Source: Algoriphagus mannitolivorans DSM 15301 (lineage in GTDB: Bacteria; Bacteroidota; Bacteroidia; Cytophagales; Cyclobacteriaceae). Taken from it: a stretch of 64,000 nt of DNA. The stretch covers positions 62,001 to 126,000 of the forward strand of contig NZ_AUBV01000006.1 in assembly GCF_000429425.1 (NCBI RefSeq). The letters run 5' to 3'. Below the pieces are notes generated by a model, which did no database searches, was not told the DNA's origin, and was given only the letters and a program-made list of their open reading frames with translations. Of the stretch, positions 1-8,048 are shown piece by piece. How positions within the stretch are numbered: the first letter of the stretch is position 1; every line of letters starts with the position of its first letter. Made by a program: the position numbers and the translations under genes.

Positions 1-492
1 AAGATAAATGCATTATTACCAGATATAAAGAATCAATGGTTTTATCTAGATAGAGGAAATCTTGATATAGCAGAGATTGGTATTGAGGCTTATCTTCAAA
101 CGCATTTGGCCTGTAGGCCCAGCAATGGAAAGAGTATTCAGACTCAAAAATTCCATAAGTTTTTGGACGTATTTGATTCTGACGAAAATCATCGTGAATT
201 TTATGAACAAAGTGTATTTACAGTTGAGAATTTCATAAAGATTCCAGCTGGTGTTTCGGAATTTACTTTTTCAGTTGGAATTAGGGGCAATATTTATTCA
301 ACGAAAGATTTTTCAAATTTTTCCTCTCTTGAAAGCGATAAATATGGATTTGCTCTCCTTGATTTAAGACACACATTATACGGAAAGCAAACCCCTATCT
401 TAAGAGATCCTTTAGGAGCTTGGGAGAAACAACCTTCTGGCGGAGTACTATTATTTATAGAATTAGAATTTTATGAAGCCGAAACACTTTAG
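1..492 (+). CDS. Hypothetical protein, C-terminal part (5' end outside the window)
   Basis: The reading frame is open from base 1 to a TAG at 490-492, giving 163 residues with no stop before it. The gene therefore begins outside the window, and the TTG near 106 need not be its start. I do not recognise the family. The product is mixed hydrophilic and aromatic, with no hydrophobic segment and no catalytic motif that I can see. The DNA is AT-richer than the next gene, which may mean accessory origin. A REP-like palindrome (535-557) and a weak AT-rich hairpin followed by Ts (568-590) lie just downstream and may end its transcript. Confidence 0.6.
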   Translation, partial: KINALLPDIKNQWFYLDRGNLDIAEIGIEAYLQTHLACRPSNGKSIQTQKFHKFLDVFDSDENHREFYEQSVFTVENFIKIPAGVSEFTFSVGIRGNIYSTKDFSNFSSLESDKYGFALLDLRHTLYGKQTPILRDPLGAWEKQPSGGVLLFIELEFYEAETL

Positions 493-534
493 GTAAGTTT
501 CCCCGCTAGAGGTGGTCAAATCTTGGTTTGGACT

Positions 535-557
535 GGGTGGAATTTGTAATTCCACCC
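535..557. repeat. REP-like perfect palindrome, copy A
   Basis: Ten-base arms GGGTGGAATT and AATTCCACCC flank a TGT loop. The same arm length, loop and outer GGGTG are found at 53083-53105. The resemblance continues on both sides: CT before, and ATATCCT followed by CAAT after. This points to a dispersed repeat rather than a chance hairpin. It sits between convergent genes. Confidence 0.6.
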
Positions 558-567
558 TCATATCCTT

Positions 568-590
568 ACCAATTTTTAATTGGTTTTTGT
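568..590 (+). terminator. Possible weak terminator after the partial gene
   Basis: Arms ACCAATT and AATTGGT with a three-T loop are followed by a short T run. The stem is AT-rich and weak, so this is only a possible 3' end for the gene that finishes at 492. Confidence 0.3.
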
Positions 591-633
591 ATTGATCTTA
601 TTCCATTTTCCTCTGCCAATTTTCTTATATCTA

Positions 634-3600
634 TTACTTCAACCCCTCCAAATAACTCACCAAATCCACCAACTCCTGTTCGCTTAGCGGGAAGGCCGGC
701 ATCAGGGATTCGGAAAGTTGGGTGATGGATTCAATGTTAGCGAGTTTGTAGATTGTCTGCTCGCCGCTGCCGACCAGCTTCACGATCAGGTCGTTTTCAG
801 TCTTGGAGTTCACAATGCAGCGGATTTCTTTTCCATCCTTGAATTTCACCAGTTGGGTTTCATACCCAAATCCCATTCCTTCAGAAGGATTGATGATGGC
901 ATTTATCATGGCGTCACGGCTGAGTTTGGCACCGATCTGGGTGAGCCCAGGTCCGAAGTCTATTCCCTCATTTCCAATTTTATGGCAAGCCAGACAATAG
1001 GTGTTGGCAATGGTTTTTCCTTTCTCCAGATCTCCTTTTGCCGAGAGCATTTTCACCAAATCGTAGCCTTGGGCAATGCTGTCCCCATACTTTTCCAGCG
1101 CGAGTTGTCGGATATTCCCATTCCAGGAGCTCATCAGGATTTTTTGGGCTGTAGGAAGGAGATCGGCTGGAATCTGGTCCTCCTTGGCAAACTCCCATAA
1201 GACAGGTTCAGATTGGTATCCTTTAGCTTCCTCCATGGCCGCAGTTCGGATGGCGTTGGAAGCTTGATCATTTTTCCAGAATTTGCTCAGCAGCCTGGCC
1301 ATTTCAGGACTATCTACCGCTCCAAACTTCCGGATAGCCAAAATAGCTTTGGCCTCTTCTGGATTTCTCATGGCTTGCTCAGCTTCGGCAAGGCCATAGA
1401 GTTGCACAAAAAGCCCTGCAGACTGATTGGCAATAGATCGGTTTTCATCCTGATAAATCATTCCCAAAAGCCGCTCTTTTTGGTCTTTGAGTTGGTATTT
1501 TCTGACGATTTCCAGGAAATCACGATCATCTTCAATGCTTCCTGCTTTAGCCTTGGCCAAACTGAAAAGCTGGGAGTCCGGCTTTTTGGAGTCAAAAGCT
1601 ACCTGTCTCAGGATGATGACCTGATCTTCGTTTTGGCCTTTGGCCAGCAGATTTTTCAGAGTTTGGTTTTTCAATTCTGATGATTGGAAATCCAAGGCTC
1701 TATAGTAGCGATGATCTGCGGGACTTTTTTCTGCTAAGATCAGTTCTTCCAAAAGTGCTGGTGTAGTCACCGACCTTGATCTCCAGATCAGATCTTTGGC
1801 TTCCTGGGAATTAGTCCATCCCTGACCTATTTTTGCCAAATAGGCCGATAAATAGCTGTTCCAGTGGTATTCGGCCGCAATCCCCAAGGCCTCGAGATAC
1901 CAGCGGTCTCCGCTTCGATAGCCTTCCGCCAGTTTTAACCAAATTGCGAGGTTTTCTTCGTACCGGATGGCAATGGCCACTTCTCGCCGAACCTGATCGG
2001 AAGGATCGGCAGCGAGAACCGGCAAAAATGAAGGATCTTTGATCGGGTGGATTCTAGAAGCTCGGACTGCTGCTACCCGGATATTTTCATCGGCATCTGC
2101 AGCAGCTTGCCGGATATATTCCTCCCCGGTGGGAAGATGGCAGAGCACCCAAAATGCCCGGGCTTTCATACGGGAATCATCCGAGGCATAAAGTTTTTCC
2201 AAAGCAGCTTTTGCGTCTTCTCCTTTTTCCTTCAAGGCCATAAATGCCTTGAAATGGATCGCCCGATTGGGATTTTGCAGGAGTTCGATTAAGGATTCTA
2301 CAGAAGAGTAATCTGGAGTCTCAATCTTGTATTTAGACTTTTTCGGAGCGAGACGGTAGATTCTCCCTTTTTCCAAATCACCCACGGCATGGCCACCCAC
2401 TCCGGGATCGTACCAATCAGAGATGAAGATCGAACCGTCAGGCGCCACCGTCACATCGGAGGGTCGGAACCAGTTGTCTCGCTTGTTGCCATCCAGAATA
2501 GGCTTGACCTCTCCCGTAAAGCCTGCCCCGGCCGCTTGGACAGGATACATCCGGATCACATTGGGTCCGGCGTCGGCGTGGATGACTTGATTTTGATATT
2601 CAGAGGGGAGGAGCTTGCCTTCGTAGACCAAGATGCCAGTGGGCGAACCCGCATAGTTTTGGATCAAATTGGGAACGACTCCGGGATCATTCAGGTGCCA
2701 ATGCTGGCGCCAAACCGAATCTTCCATATTCACACGACGGGTTCTCCAGTCGGCCTTGGTTATTTCATCTTTGAACCCATAGTTTCCATAGTCCATCACG
2801 TAGTTGATCCGTGTGGAACGGTTTCCATCGTCATCGTTGTCACTTTGCCACATGCGTCCATAGCTGTCTAAGGCGAGTTCGTAGTTGTTTCGGAAATTCC
2901 AGGCCAGTACCTCCGGATTGCTTCCATCAGGATCACATCGAAAAACCATCCCTTCCTGATAGGGTGCAGTTTCTGAAATAACTGGCCGGCCTAAAGGATC
3001 CAAAATCGGACTTCCATCAGCATAGTGAAGTCCTTTTCCCTCGTTTCCATAGTTGAAATATAGCTTGCCATCGGGTCCGAAGGTGAAGGCATGGATTCCA
3101 TGATCGTGCTGCACGCCGCCCACACCCGTGAAAAGCACTTCTTTTTTGTCTGGCACATCGTCTCCGTTTTCATCGGTAAACACAAAGACATTGGGGCTGA
3201 CGGAAACAAAGACCTTATTTCCAAAAATCGCAATTCCCAAAGCCGCATTGATATCCGTGCCTTGGTAGAAGACGGTGGATTTGTCGGCTTTTCCATCCCC
3301 ATCGGTATCTTCCAAAATTAAAATACGATCACCTTCGGTCTTTACCGGGTTTTTGGGATTGAGTTGATTTCGATAGTTATAAGCTTCCGTAATCCAAACC
3401 CGACCCCGGTCGTCAATGTCCATGTTGGTCGGATTCATTAGCATGGGTTCGGAGGCAAAAAGGGTAAGTTCTAGACGCTCATCCATGACTTCTATTCCGT
3501 CTAGAGCATATTCCACTGAGCGCTTTTGCTCATCGGTGAGGGCATCGTATTCTTCTTGGGAGAGCTGAGGTCGGGAAGTTTCGCAGGAGAATGCCCATAG

Positions 3601-3636
3601 GGAAAGACCCAAAAATGAAAGCAATCGGAGTTTCAT
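634..3636 (-). CDS. PVC-type haem-binding CxxCH lipoprotein with beta-propeller and HEAT repeats
   Basis: A 1000-residue exported lipoprotein whose leader ends in AFSC with the lipid Cys near residue 18. Residues of about 50-430 form a sugar/sorbosone-dehydrogenase-like propeller with several Asp-rich DxDGDGxxD loops. Residues of about 440-800 look like alpha-helical HEAT-type repeats. The C-terminus is a cytochrome-c-like domain with CLACH at 881-885 and a likely distal haem ligand Met at about 979 in LMPAF. This order matches the putative membrane-bound dehydrogenase family common in Planctomycetes and Bacteroidota. It probably oxidises a sugar or alcohol in the periplasm and passes electrons to its haem, but the substrate cannot be read from sequence. 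It lies 84 bases downstream of the B12 operon in the same direction; a shared transcript is possible but not shown. Confidence 0.85.
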   Translation of the reverse strand: MKLRLLSFLGLSLWAFSCETSRPQLSQEEYDALTDEQKRSVEYALDGIEVMDERLELTLFASEPMLMNPTNMDIDDRGRVWITEAYNYRNQLNPKNPVKTEGDRILILEDTDGDGKADKSTVFYQGTDINAALGIAIFGNKVFVSVSPNVFVFTDENGDDVPDKKEVLFTGVGGVQHDHGIHAFTFGPDGKLYFNYGNEGKGLHYADGSPILDPLGRPVISETAPYQEGMVFRCDPDGSNPEVLAWNFRNNYELALDSYGRMWQSDNDDDGNRSTRINYVMDYGNYGFKDEITKADWRTRRVNMEDSVWRQHWHLNDPGVVPNLIQNYAGSPTGILVYEGKLLPSEYQNQVIHADAGPNVIRMYPVQAAGAGFTGEVKPILDGNKRDNWFRPSDVTVAPDGSIFISDWYDPGVGGHAVGDLEKGRIYRLAPKKSKYKIETPDYSSVESLIELLQNPNRAIHFKAFMALKEKGEDAKAALEKLYASDDSRMKARAFWVLCHLPTGEEYIRQAAADADENIRVAAVRASRIHPIKDPSFLPVLAADPSDQVRREVAIAIRYEENLAIWLKLAEGYRSGDRWYLEALGIAAEYHWNSYLSAYLAKIGQGWTNSQEAKDLIWRSRSVTTPALLEELILAEKSPADHRYYRALDFQSSELKNQTLKNLLAKGQNEDQVIILRQVAFDSKKPDSQLFSLAKAKAGSIEDDRDFLEIVRKYQLKDQKERLLGMIYQDENRSIANQSAGLFVQLYGLAEAEQAMRNPEEAKAILAIRKFGAVDSPEMARLLSKFWKNDQASNAIRTAAMEEAKGYQSEPVLWEFAKEDQIPADLLPTAQKILMSSWNGNIRQLALEKYGDSIAQGYDLVKMLSAKGDLEKGKTIANTYCLACHKIGNEGIDFGPGLTQIGAKLSRDAMINAIINPSEGMGFGYETQLVKFKDGKEIRCIVNSKTENDLIVKLVGSGEQTIYKLANIESITQLSESLMPAFPLSEQELVDLVSYLEGLK

Positions 3637-3720
3637 AAGGTTATTATAGGTTGAGTAGCTTCTTGAAAAATAGTCGATTGTGCTGAAAATGAAAAGGATA
3701 ATCCCGACTCTGGATTTTAC

Positions 3721-4371
3721 CTACTTCAATTTATCCAAAAGTTCAGTTGCCTTGTTGGAAAACTCTCCTTTCGCACTGCTTGCTATTTTCAGTTGTGCTT
3801 TTGCTTCATCTATCTTGTTCATCTGAAGATACCCCAGCGCCTTATACCATGCTATGGAGGCAGAATAGGGTGATTCCTTCGAGATCAAGCTGAAAATCGG
3901 AATAGCTTTTTCTGGTCTTCCTGATGCTAGGTGGCTTAGCCCTAGATGGAAAAGAACTTGATCTGACTCGGATTGGGCTAGTAATTGTTCAAAAATAGAA
4001 GTGGCTTGATCAAAGCGCTGGGCTTGATACGCCTCCAATCCTTGTTTGAGTTTTGGGTTTTGTGATTGACTGATGAGTCTATCTACCGGGTAAGGTTCGT
4101 AATATGCCGAAAACAACTTGGGCCCTTGAGGCAGTGCAAAAGTGTAAAACAAAAACACACCAGCGGCTACAATTATTAATGCGATTACTATTGAAATTAG
4201 GATGGATTTGACCCTTGAGCCGGAGCTCTCCGGGGTTTTCCAGGTTTTGCGAAATAGCTCCAATTCTGCTTGATAACGTGGGTTTTCTTCTAGAAGCTTT
4301 TCCAGTAAGCTCTTGTCCGAAGGGCTTAATTTCCCCTGAAGGTAGTTTCTAAAAAGCTCATCTTGGTCCAT
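3721..4371 (-). CDS. Membrane-anchored TPR protein with anti-sigma-like N-terminus
   Basis: The product has 216 residues. Residues 1-45 are helical and acidic, like the cytoplasmic N-terminus of small anti-sigma or zf-HC2-like proteins, but without the zinc ligands. One membrane segment lies at about 58-80. The rest looks like two or three tetratricopeptide repeats (about 105-210) that would lie in the periplasm. The start is 12 bases after the stop of the ABC ATPase, so it is the last gene of the leftward B12 import operon. A scaffold or regulatory role is possible. No enzyme motif is visible. Confidence 0.65.
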   Translation of the reverse strand: MDQDELFRNYLQGKLSPSDKSLLEKLLEENPRYQAELELFRKTWKTPESSGSRVKSILISIVIALIIVAAGVFLFYTFALPQGPKLFSAYYEPYPVDRLISQSQNPKLKQGLEAYQAQRFDQATSIFEQLLAQSESDQVLFHLGLSHLASGRPEKAIPIFSLISKESPYSASIAWYKALGYLQMNKIDEAKAQLKIASSAKGEFSNKATELLDKLK

Positions 4372-4383
4372 ATCTAGAATGCT

Positions 4384-5370
4384 TCAGGCCGATTTTAAAA
4401 ATTGGATTAATTCCTCCAAGCTTGCAAAGATTTTGGAATTAACCTCTAATTGAAAAGGATTTTCTTTGACTTGGATTTTTGTTTCAAGCTTAAAAATCCC
4501 CGCTTTTTCCAATGCTTTCCTTACCCAATAAGCTAAATGTGCAGGACCTTGAATGGATAATTCGGAGACCTTATCCTGAACTTCCAATCGCCCACTTTGA
4601 GGGCTATATTGGTACTTTTTGGAAGGCAAAAGCTGGTTGATTTTTCCGGATATAATCAAATCCTCCGGGCAACCGGAAATCAGGGGATTGCTGCAAGTCA
4701 TCAGCCAAAACCGGTCTGCGGTCTCCACCGCAATCTCCAAATCATGAGTCACGACTAAAATAGCTTTTTGCTCCTGAATGGCAATTTCCCGCAGCAATTG
4801 CATGATCTCAAGACGATTGACCAAATCCAGATGCGCGGTAGGCTCATCCAAAATTATCAGTTCTCCATTCTGGGCAATGGCCCTGGCGATCATGGCTTTT
4901 TGTCTTTGCCCATCGCTGATTTCACTCAGTCGTTCTTTGCGGAGGTAGCCGATTTTGGTCCGAGAAATGGCGTTTTCTACCGCCTCCCGATCTTTTTCAC
5001 TCAATCTCCCAGACCAACCCGTGTGAGGTGTTCTTCCCAAGGCGACCAATTGTTCCACGGTCATATTTCCAGGGAATACAGGCTCGGTCAAAACCACCGC
5101 AAGCCGAAGGGCTAGCTGCTCCAAAGAAATGTCAGAAATAGGGCTGCCTTGGAGGATCAATTCCCCTTTCCAAGGATGAATCTGGCCCAAGATAGCTTTG
5201 ATCAGGGTTGATTTTCCAACTCCATTGGGACCCAAAAGACAGGTGAGTTCCCCCGAATAAAGCTCAAAATTCAGGTTCGTAAGAATTTCCTTTTTAGATC
5301 CTTGATGAAGATACCCGAGATGGAGTGACTTTCCCTGAAGCGCTAGGTTTGATTTTGAATTTGTCATCAC
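4384..5370 (-). CDS. btuD: ABC transporter ATP-binding protein, cobalamin/iron-complex type (BtuD-like)
   Basis: The 328-residue protein shows Walker A GPNGVGKST at 47-55, signature region SEISDGQ near 149-155, Walker B LIILDEP at 171-177 and an H-loop THD near 209. It would energise import of a chelate through the permease encoded one base upstream. It is about 70 residues longer than the usual BtuD/FecE. The extra C-terminus (about 260-328) has no motif I recognise and may be regulatory. The B12 assignment comes from context: the divergent riboswitch-controlled btuB and btuG-like genes. By domain alone it could serve haem or a siderophore. ATG codons for Met1 and Met2 are adjacent. Confidence 0.85.
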   Translation of the reverse strand: MMTNSKSNLALQGKSLHLGYLHQGSKKEILTNLNFELYSGELTCLLGPNGVGKSTLIKAILGQIHPWKGELILQGSPISDISLEQLALRLAVVLTEPVFPGNMTVEQLVALGRTPHTGWSGRLSEKDREAVENAISRTKIGYLRKERLSEISDGQRQKAMIARAIAQNGELIILDEPTAHLDLVNRLEIMQLLREIAIQEQKAILVVTHDLEIAVETADRFWLMTCSNPLISGCPEDLIISGKINQLLPSKKYQYSPQSGRLEVQDKVSELSIQGPAHLAYWVRKALEKAGIFKLETKIQVKENPFQLEVNSKIFASLEELIQFLKSA

Positions 5371-5371
5371 A

Positions 5372-6391
5372 TTAAAAATCTCGGCTTAGATTACGTTTCA
5401 AAATCAGGGATATTACCACTGGAGCTCCGACCAGCGAGGTCACTGCATTGATGGGAAGAGTACTGGAATAGCCCGGCAACTGACCTACTGCATCGCAAAG
5501 CAAAAGCAAGATGGCTCCTAGGATTGCGGAAGCCGGAAATAGGACCGCGTGGTCGGATGTTTTCCAGACCATTCGGGCCAAATGTGGCACTGCAATGCCG
5601 ATAAAGGCGATTGGTCCACAGAATGCTGTAATTCCGCCGGCGAGAATTCCCGTGCTGAGAATCATGATCCAGCGCATTTTCTCCGTATTGACACCCATAC
5701 TTCGGGCATAATTTTCCCCTAAAAGAAGTGCATTGTAAGACTTAACGGAGAGGAATACCGGAATCAATCCCACCAAATCCAAAGAGCCCAAAATCACAAC
5801 TTGATTCCAGCCTAAGGCTCCCAGACTACCCATTGACCAAACAGTGAAAAGCTTCAAAGCTTCTGCTCCGGAAAAAAATGATAACACCGATATCACAGCC
5901 GATACAGCTGAACCGAACATCAGCCCGACAATTAAAAGCGTCATGCTGTCTTTTACTTTCCAAGCCACTAGGCTGACCAGGGATAAGACCAATCCTGCTC
6001 CCAATATACCCGCTATGGCTAAAGCCCAAGAGTTGACTCCGCTAAGCGCAAAGCCAAATGCTGAGCCTGCCAAAATCAATAGGGCTACTCCAAGTCCAGC
6101 CCCCGAACTAATCCCCAAAACAAAGGGGCCTGCCAGTGGATTCCTGAAAAAGGTCTGCATTTGAATTCCGCTAAGACTCAATCCTATGCCTGCACAAATG
6201 GCCACCAAAGCCTTAGGAAGTCGGTAATTCAGGATGATTTGTTCCCAGGATGACTTCTGCCAATCTCCCGAAAATAGCCCGCTGAGAATATCACCAAAAG
6301 GTATCCATACCGAACCCATACCCAGGTTGAACAAGAAGCTCAAGCCAAGGAAAAGGAAAGCGATTGGAAAAAGATATTGGCGGAAATTCAT
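5372..6391 (-). CDS. btuC: FecCD/BtuC-family ABC transporter permease
   Basis: A 339-residue, very hydrophobic protein with about ten predicted membrane segments. It carries family hallmarks: RLPKALVAICAG near 51, the NPLAGPFVLGISSGAG stretch near 87-102, and the FCGPIAFIGIAVPHLARM coupling region near 257-274. It forms the inner-membrane channel for the BtuD-like ATPase, whose gene starts one base after this stop, and takes substrate from the binding protein encoded 26 bases upstream. Length is normal for the family. Vitamin B12 is the inferred cargo from the neighbouring riboswitch and btuB/btuG genes. Confidence 0.88.
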   Translation of the reverse strand: MNFRQYLFPIAFLFLGLSFLFNLGMGSVWIPFGDILSGLFSGDWQKSSWEQIILNYRLPKALVAICAGIGLSLSGIQMQTFFRNPLAGPFVLGISSGAGLGVALLILAGSAFGFALSGVNSWALAIAGILGAGLVLSLVSLVAWKVKDSMTLLIVGLMFGSAVSAVISVLSFFSGAEALKLFTVWSMGSLGALGWNQVVILGSLDLVGLIPVFLSVKSYNALLLGENYARSMGVNTEKMRWIMILSTGILAGGITAFCGPIAFIGIAVPHLARMVWKTSDHAVLFPASAILGAILLLLCDAVGQLPGYSSTLPINAVTSLVGAPVVISLILKRNLSRDF

Positions 6392-6417
6392 GGAAGAATT
6401 GCGGTCTTTCGAAAGGG

Positions 6418-7584
6418 TTAATTCAACTTCTGATAGAAATATAACTCATACTCCGGCAATAGTTCTGGGTGGAGGATTTTGATCAGGTCTTTTAGGATCA
6501 GATCTGGTCTCATATAGCCCAATTCAAAATATTCCAAACCACCTGTTTCTCCTTTTTTCCCAGTGTAGGTAAAAACTTTTCCGTTTTTCCAAGGTGAAAA
6601 AGAACGGTAACGAGCCTCTGAATCTCCCATGGATTTCAAATCTGGGAAGTCTGCCGAACCGATCCAATAATCCGCATCCATAGCTCTGTCCAGTACAAAT
6701 TCATAATTTAACTGAAGGCTTCCAGTCCCACTTTCCGAAGAGAAAATATAGTCTCCACCTGCATTTTCGAGGATTCGTGCTCCCCAGCTTTCGGCACCGG
6801 GAGCATACCAGATATCCTGATACATGACTCCGCTAAGGACTTTTGGACGGTCTAAAGTCTTTGCTTCAGCAATCAGTTTTTCAGCCTCCAGATAGTCAGC
6901 CTCAATTTTTTCAAATTCGGCCAAAGCCTCCTCATATTTTCCTAGAAGTATCCCGGTAAACTTGATCCATTCTGCGCGACCCAGAGGATGCTGTTCTACA
7001 TATTCCCCGTTGATCAAAGCTGGGATTCCCGCCTGTGCCAAAAGGTCTAAATACCTCAAATCCTCCCCCAAAGTCGAAATCATAATCCAGCTGGGTTGAA
7101 GCTCAATGACCAGTTCTGGATTAGCAGACGGTCCTCTTCCCAGATCCCTCACCTTCCCTTGGGAAATCCAATCCCGTGCTGCCTTGGAAGAGATCAAATC
7201 CGGATTGGGGAATGCTCCAAGGCGAGAAGTTTCTCCCAAAATATCCAAGTGTGGAATCTGGGTAGTAGAGGTCAGAGCAACGGTGGAAACAGGGAGTTGA
7301 ACTACTGCATCAAAGCCTTCCTTGGGGTGTTGGGCACCTTCATTCAGGATAAGATAATGATAGGTTTTTTCGGCTCCGGTATATCCTTGGCTGACGTGAA
7401 TTTCGAAGAAGTTTTCTCCTTTAAAAATCTCAAATCCTTTGGCATAACTGAGGGGGATCTGAGTTTTTTCGAAGGTGACTGGATCCTTCTTTTGGCATGA
7501 AAAAATCAAAAGAAGGAAACTTAATCCAACAACATAAATGATTGGAAAAAAGGAGGTTGATCGTTTGGGGAATTGGATTTTCAT
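6418..7584 (-). CDS. btuF: Periplasmic substrate-binding lipoprotein of the B12 ABC importer (BtuF-like)
   Basis: Read from the ATG at 7584, the product is 388 residues. It opens MKIQFPKRS, then has a hydrophobic segment ending LIFSC (lipobox) and a Periplasmic_BP_2 fold with a long central helix near 230-270. An in-frame TTG at 7641 would add 19 residues before the signal peptide and is unlikely. It is longer than E. coli BtuF (266 residues), as Bacteroidota members often are. It is first gene of the leftward btuF-btuC-btuD-TPR operon. No cobalamin riboswitch faces this direction, so its control may differ from that of btuB. The substrate is inferred from context. Confidence 0.85.
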   Translation of the reverse strand: MKIQFPKRSTSFFPIIYVVGLSFLLLIFSCQKKDPVTFEKTQIPLSYAKGFEIFKGENFFEIHVSQGYTGAEKTYHYLILNEGAQHPKEGFDAVVQLPVSTVALTSTTQIPHLDILGETSRLGAFPNPDLISSKAARDWISQGKVRDLGRGPSANPELVIELQPSWIMISTLGEDLRYLDLLAQAGIPALINGEYVEQHPLGRAEWIKFTGILLGKYEEALAEFEKIEADYLEAEKLIAEAKTLDRPKVLSGVMYQDIWYAPGAESWGARILENAGGDYIFSSESGTGSLQLNYEFVLDRAMDADYWIGSADFPDLKSMGDSEARYRSFSPWKNGKVFTYTGKKGETGGLEYFELGYMRPDLILKDLIKILHPELLPEYELYFYQKLN

Positions 7585-7685
7585 CAGAAGATGGCCACAA
7601 AATTTTCTACCAAGGTAAAGGAGAGGAAGTCTGCTTTCCAAAATATTTTATGGCTGACCACTTTTTTCACAATGCAAAAAGCCCT

Positions 7686-7693
7686 TACATTTG
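7686..7693 (+). promoter_or_regulatory. Bacteroidota-type -7 promoter box for the riboswitch/btuB transcript
   Basis: TACATTTG matches the TAnnTTTG -7 consensus of Bacteroidota. Transcription would begin near 7700, exactly where the 5' stem of the riboswitch starts. The -33 box is only a T-rich stretch (about 7662-7667), without a clear TTTG. Confidence 0.55.
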
Positions 7694-7699
7694 CTTCGA

Positions 7700-7920
7700 T
7701 GAAGGTTCTCTAGGGTCTCGAAAATTTCGGGATCCAAACTAGAGATTAAAAGGGAATCCGGTGGAACACCGGAGCTGTCCCCGCAACTGTAAGTCTGTCC
7801 TTTTTGGAAGTTTCAAGAAGGAAAAATCTTTTGCACTACCGCGCCATTTTTCCAAGACCGACATTGGTCGGAAAGGAGAGAGAAGGCCCGCAAAAGTCAG
7901 ATGAGCCAGGAGACCTGCCT
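7700..7920 (+). ncRNA. Cobalamin (adenosylcobalamin-type) riboswitch upstream of btuB
   Basis: The conserved parts are all present: GGGAA then GGTG and CACC arms around 7752-7771, CTGTCCCCGCAACTGTAA at about 7775-7792, a P10/P11-type stem (CCGAC/GTCGG) near 7858-7870, AAGTCAG at 7894-7900 and the B12 box AGCCAGGAGACCTGCC at 7904-7919. AGGTTCTC near 7703 can pair with the GAGACCT part to close the aptamer. The element lies about 130 bases before the btuB start and would switch off btuB/btuG-like expression when cobalamin is plentiful. Short frames across this region on both strands are RNA structure, not genes. Confidence 0.95.
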
Positions 7921-8020
7921 TGGTCAGCTGATTCTGTGCTTTCGGAGGAAAAGCGAAGAAGACTTGTCGATACGCCCCTTGGGGTTGGTTTTCATTTCTT
8001 CCCATTTCTTTCAAGCCCGA

Positions 8021-8043
8021 ATCGAATTGAACTTTAATTCGAT
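8021..8043 (+). promoter_or_regulatory. Perfect hairpin just before the btuB start codon
   Basis: Arms ATCGAATT (8021-8028) and AATTCGAT (8036-8043) enclose a 7-base loop. The stem ends five bases before the ATG at 8049. It is probably the expression platform of the cobalamin riboswitch, acting by masking the translation start. There is no T run after the stem, so a terminator is unlikely. Confidence 0.5.
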
Positions 8044-8048
8044 CAGGC

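Noticed and set aside
7585..7641. TTG-initiated extension of btuF
   Set aside because: It would bury the lipoprotein signal peptide 19 residues from the N-terminus.
7804..8037. Small plus-strand frames inside the btuB leader
   Set aside because: They consist of riboswitch sequence. The conserved RNA motifs explain the region.
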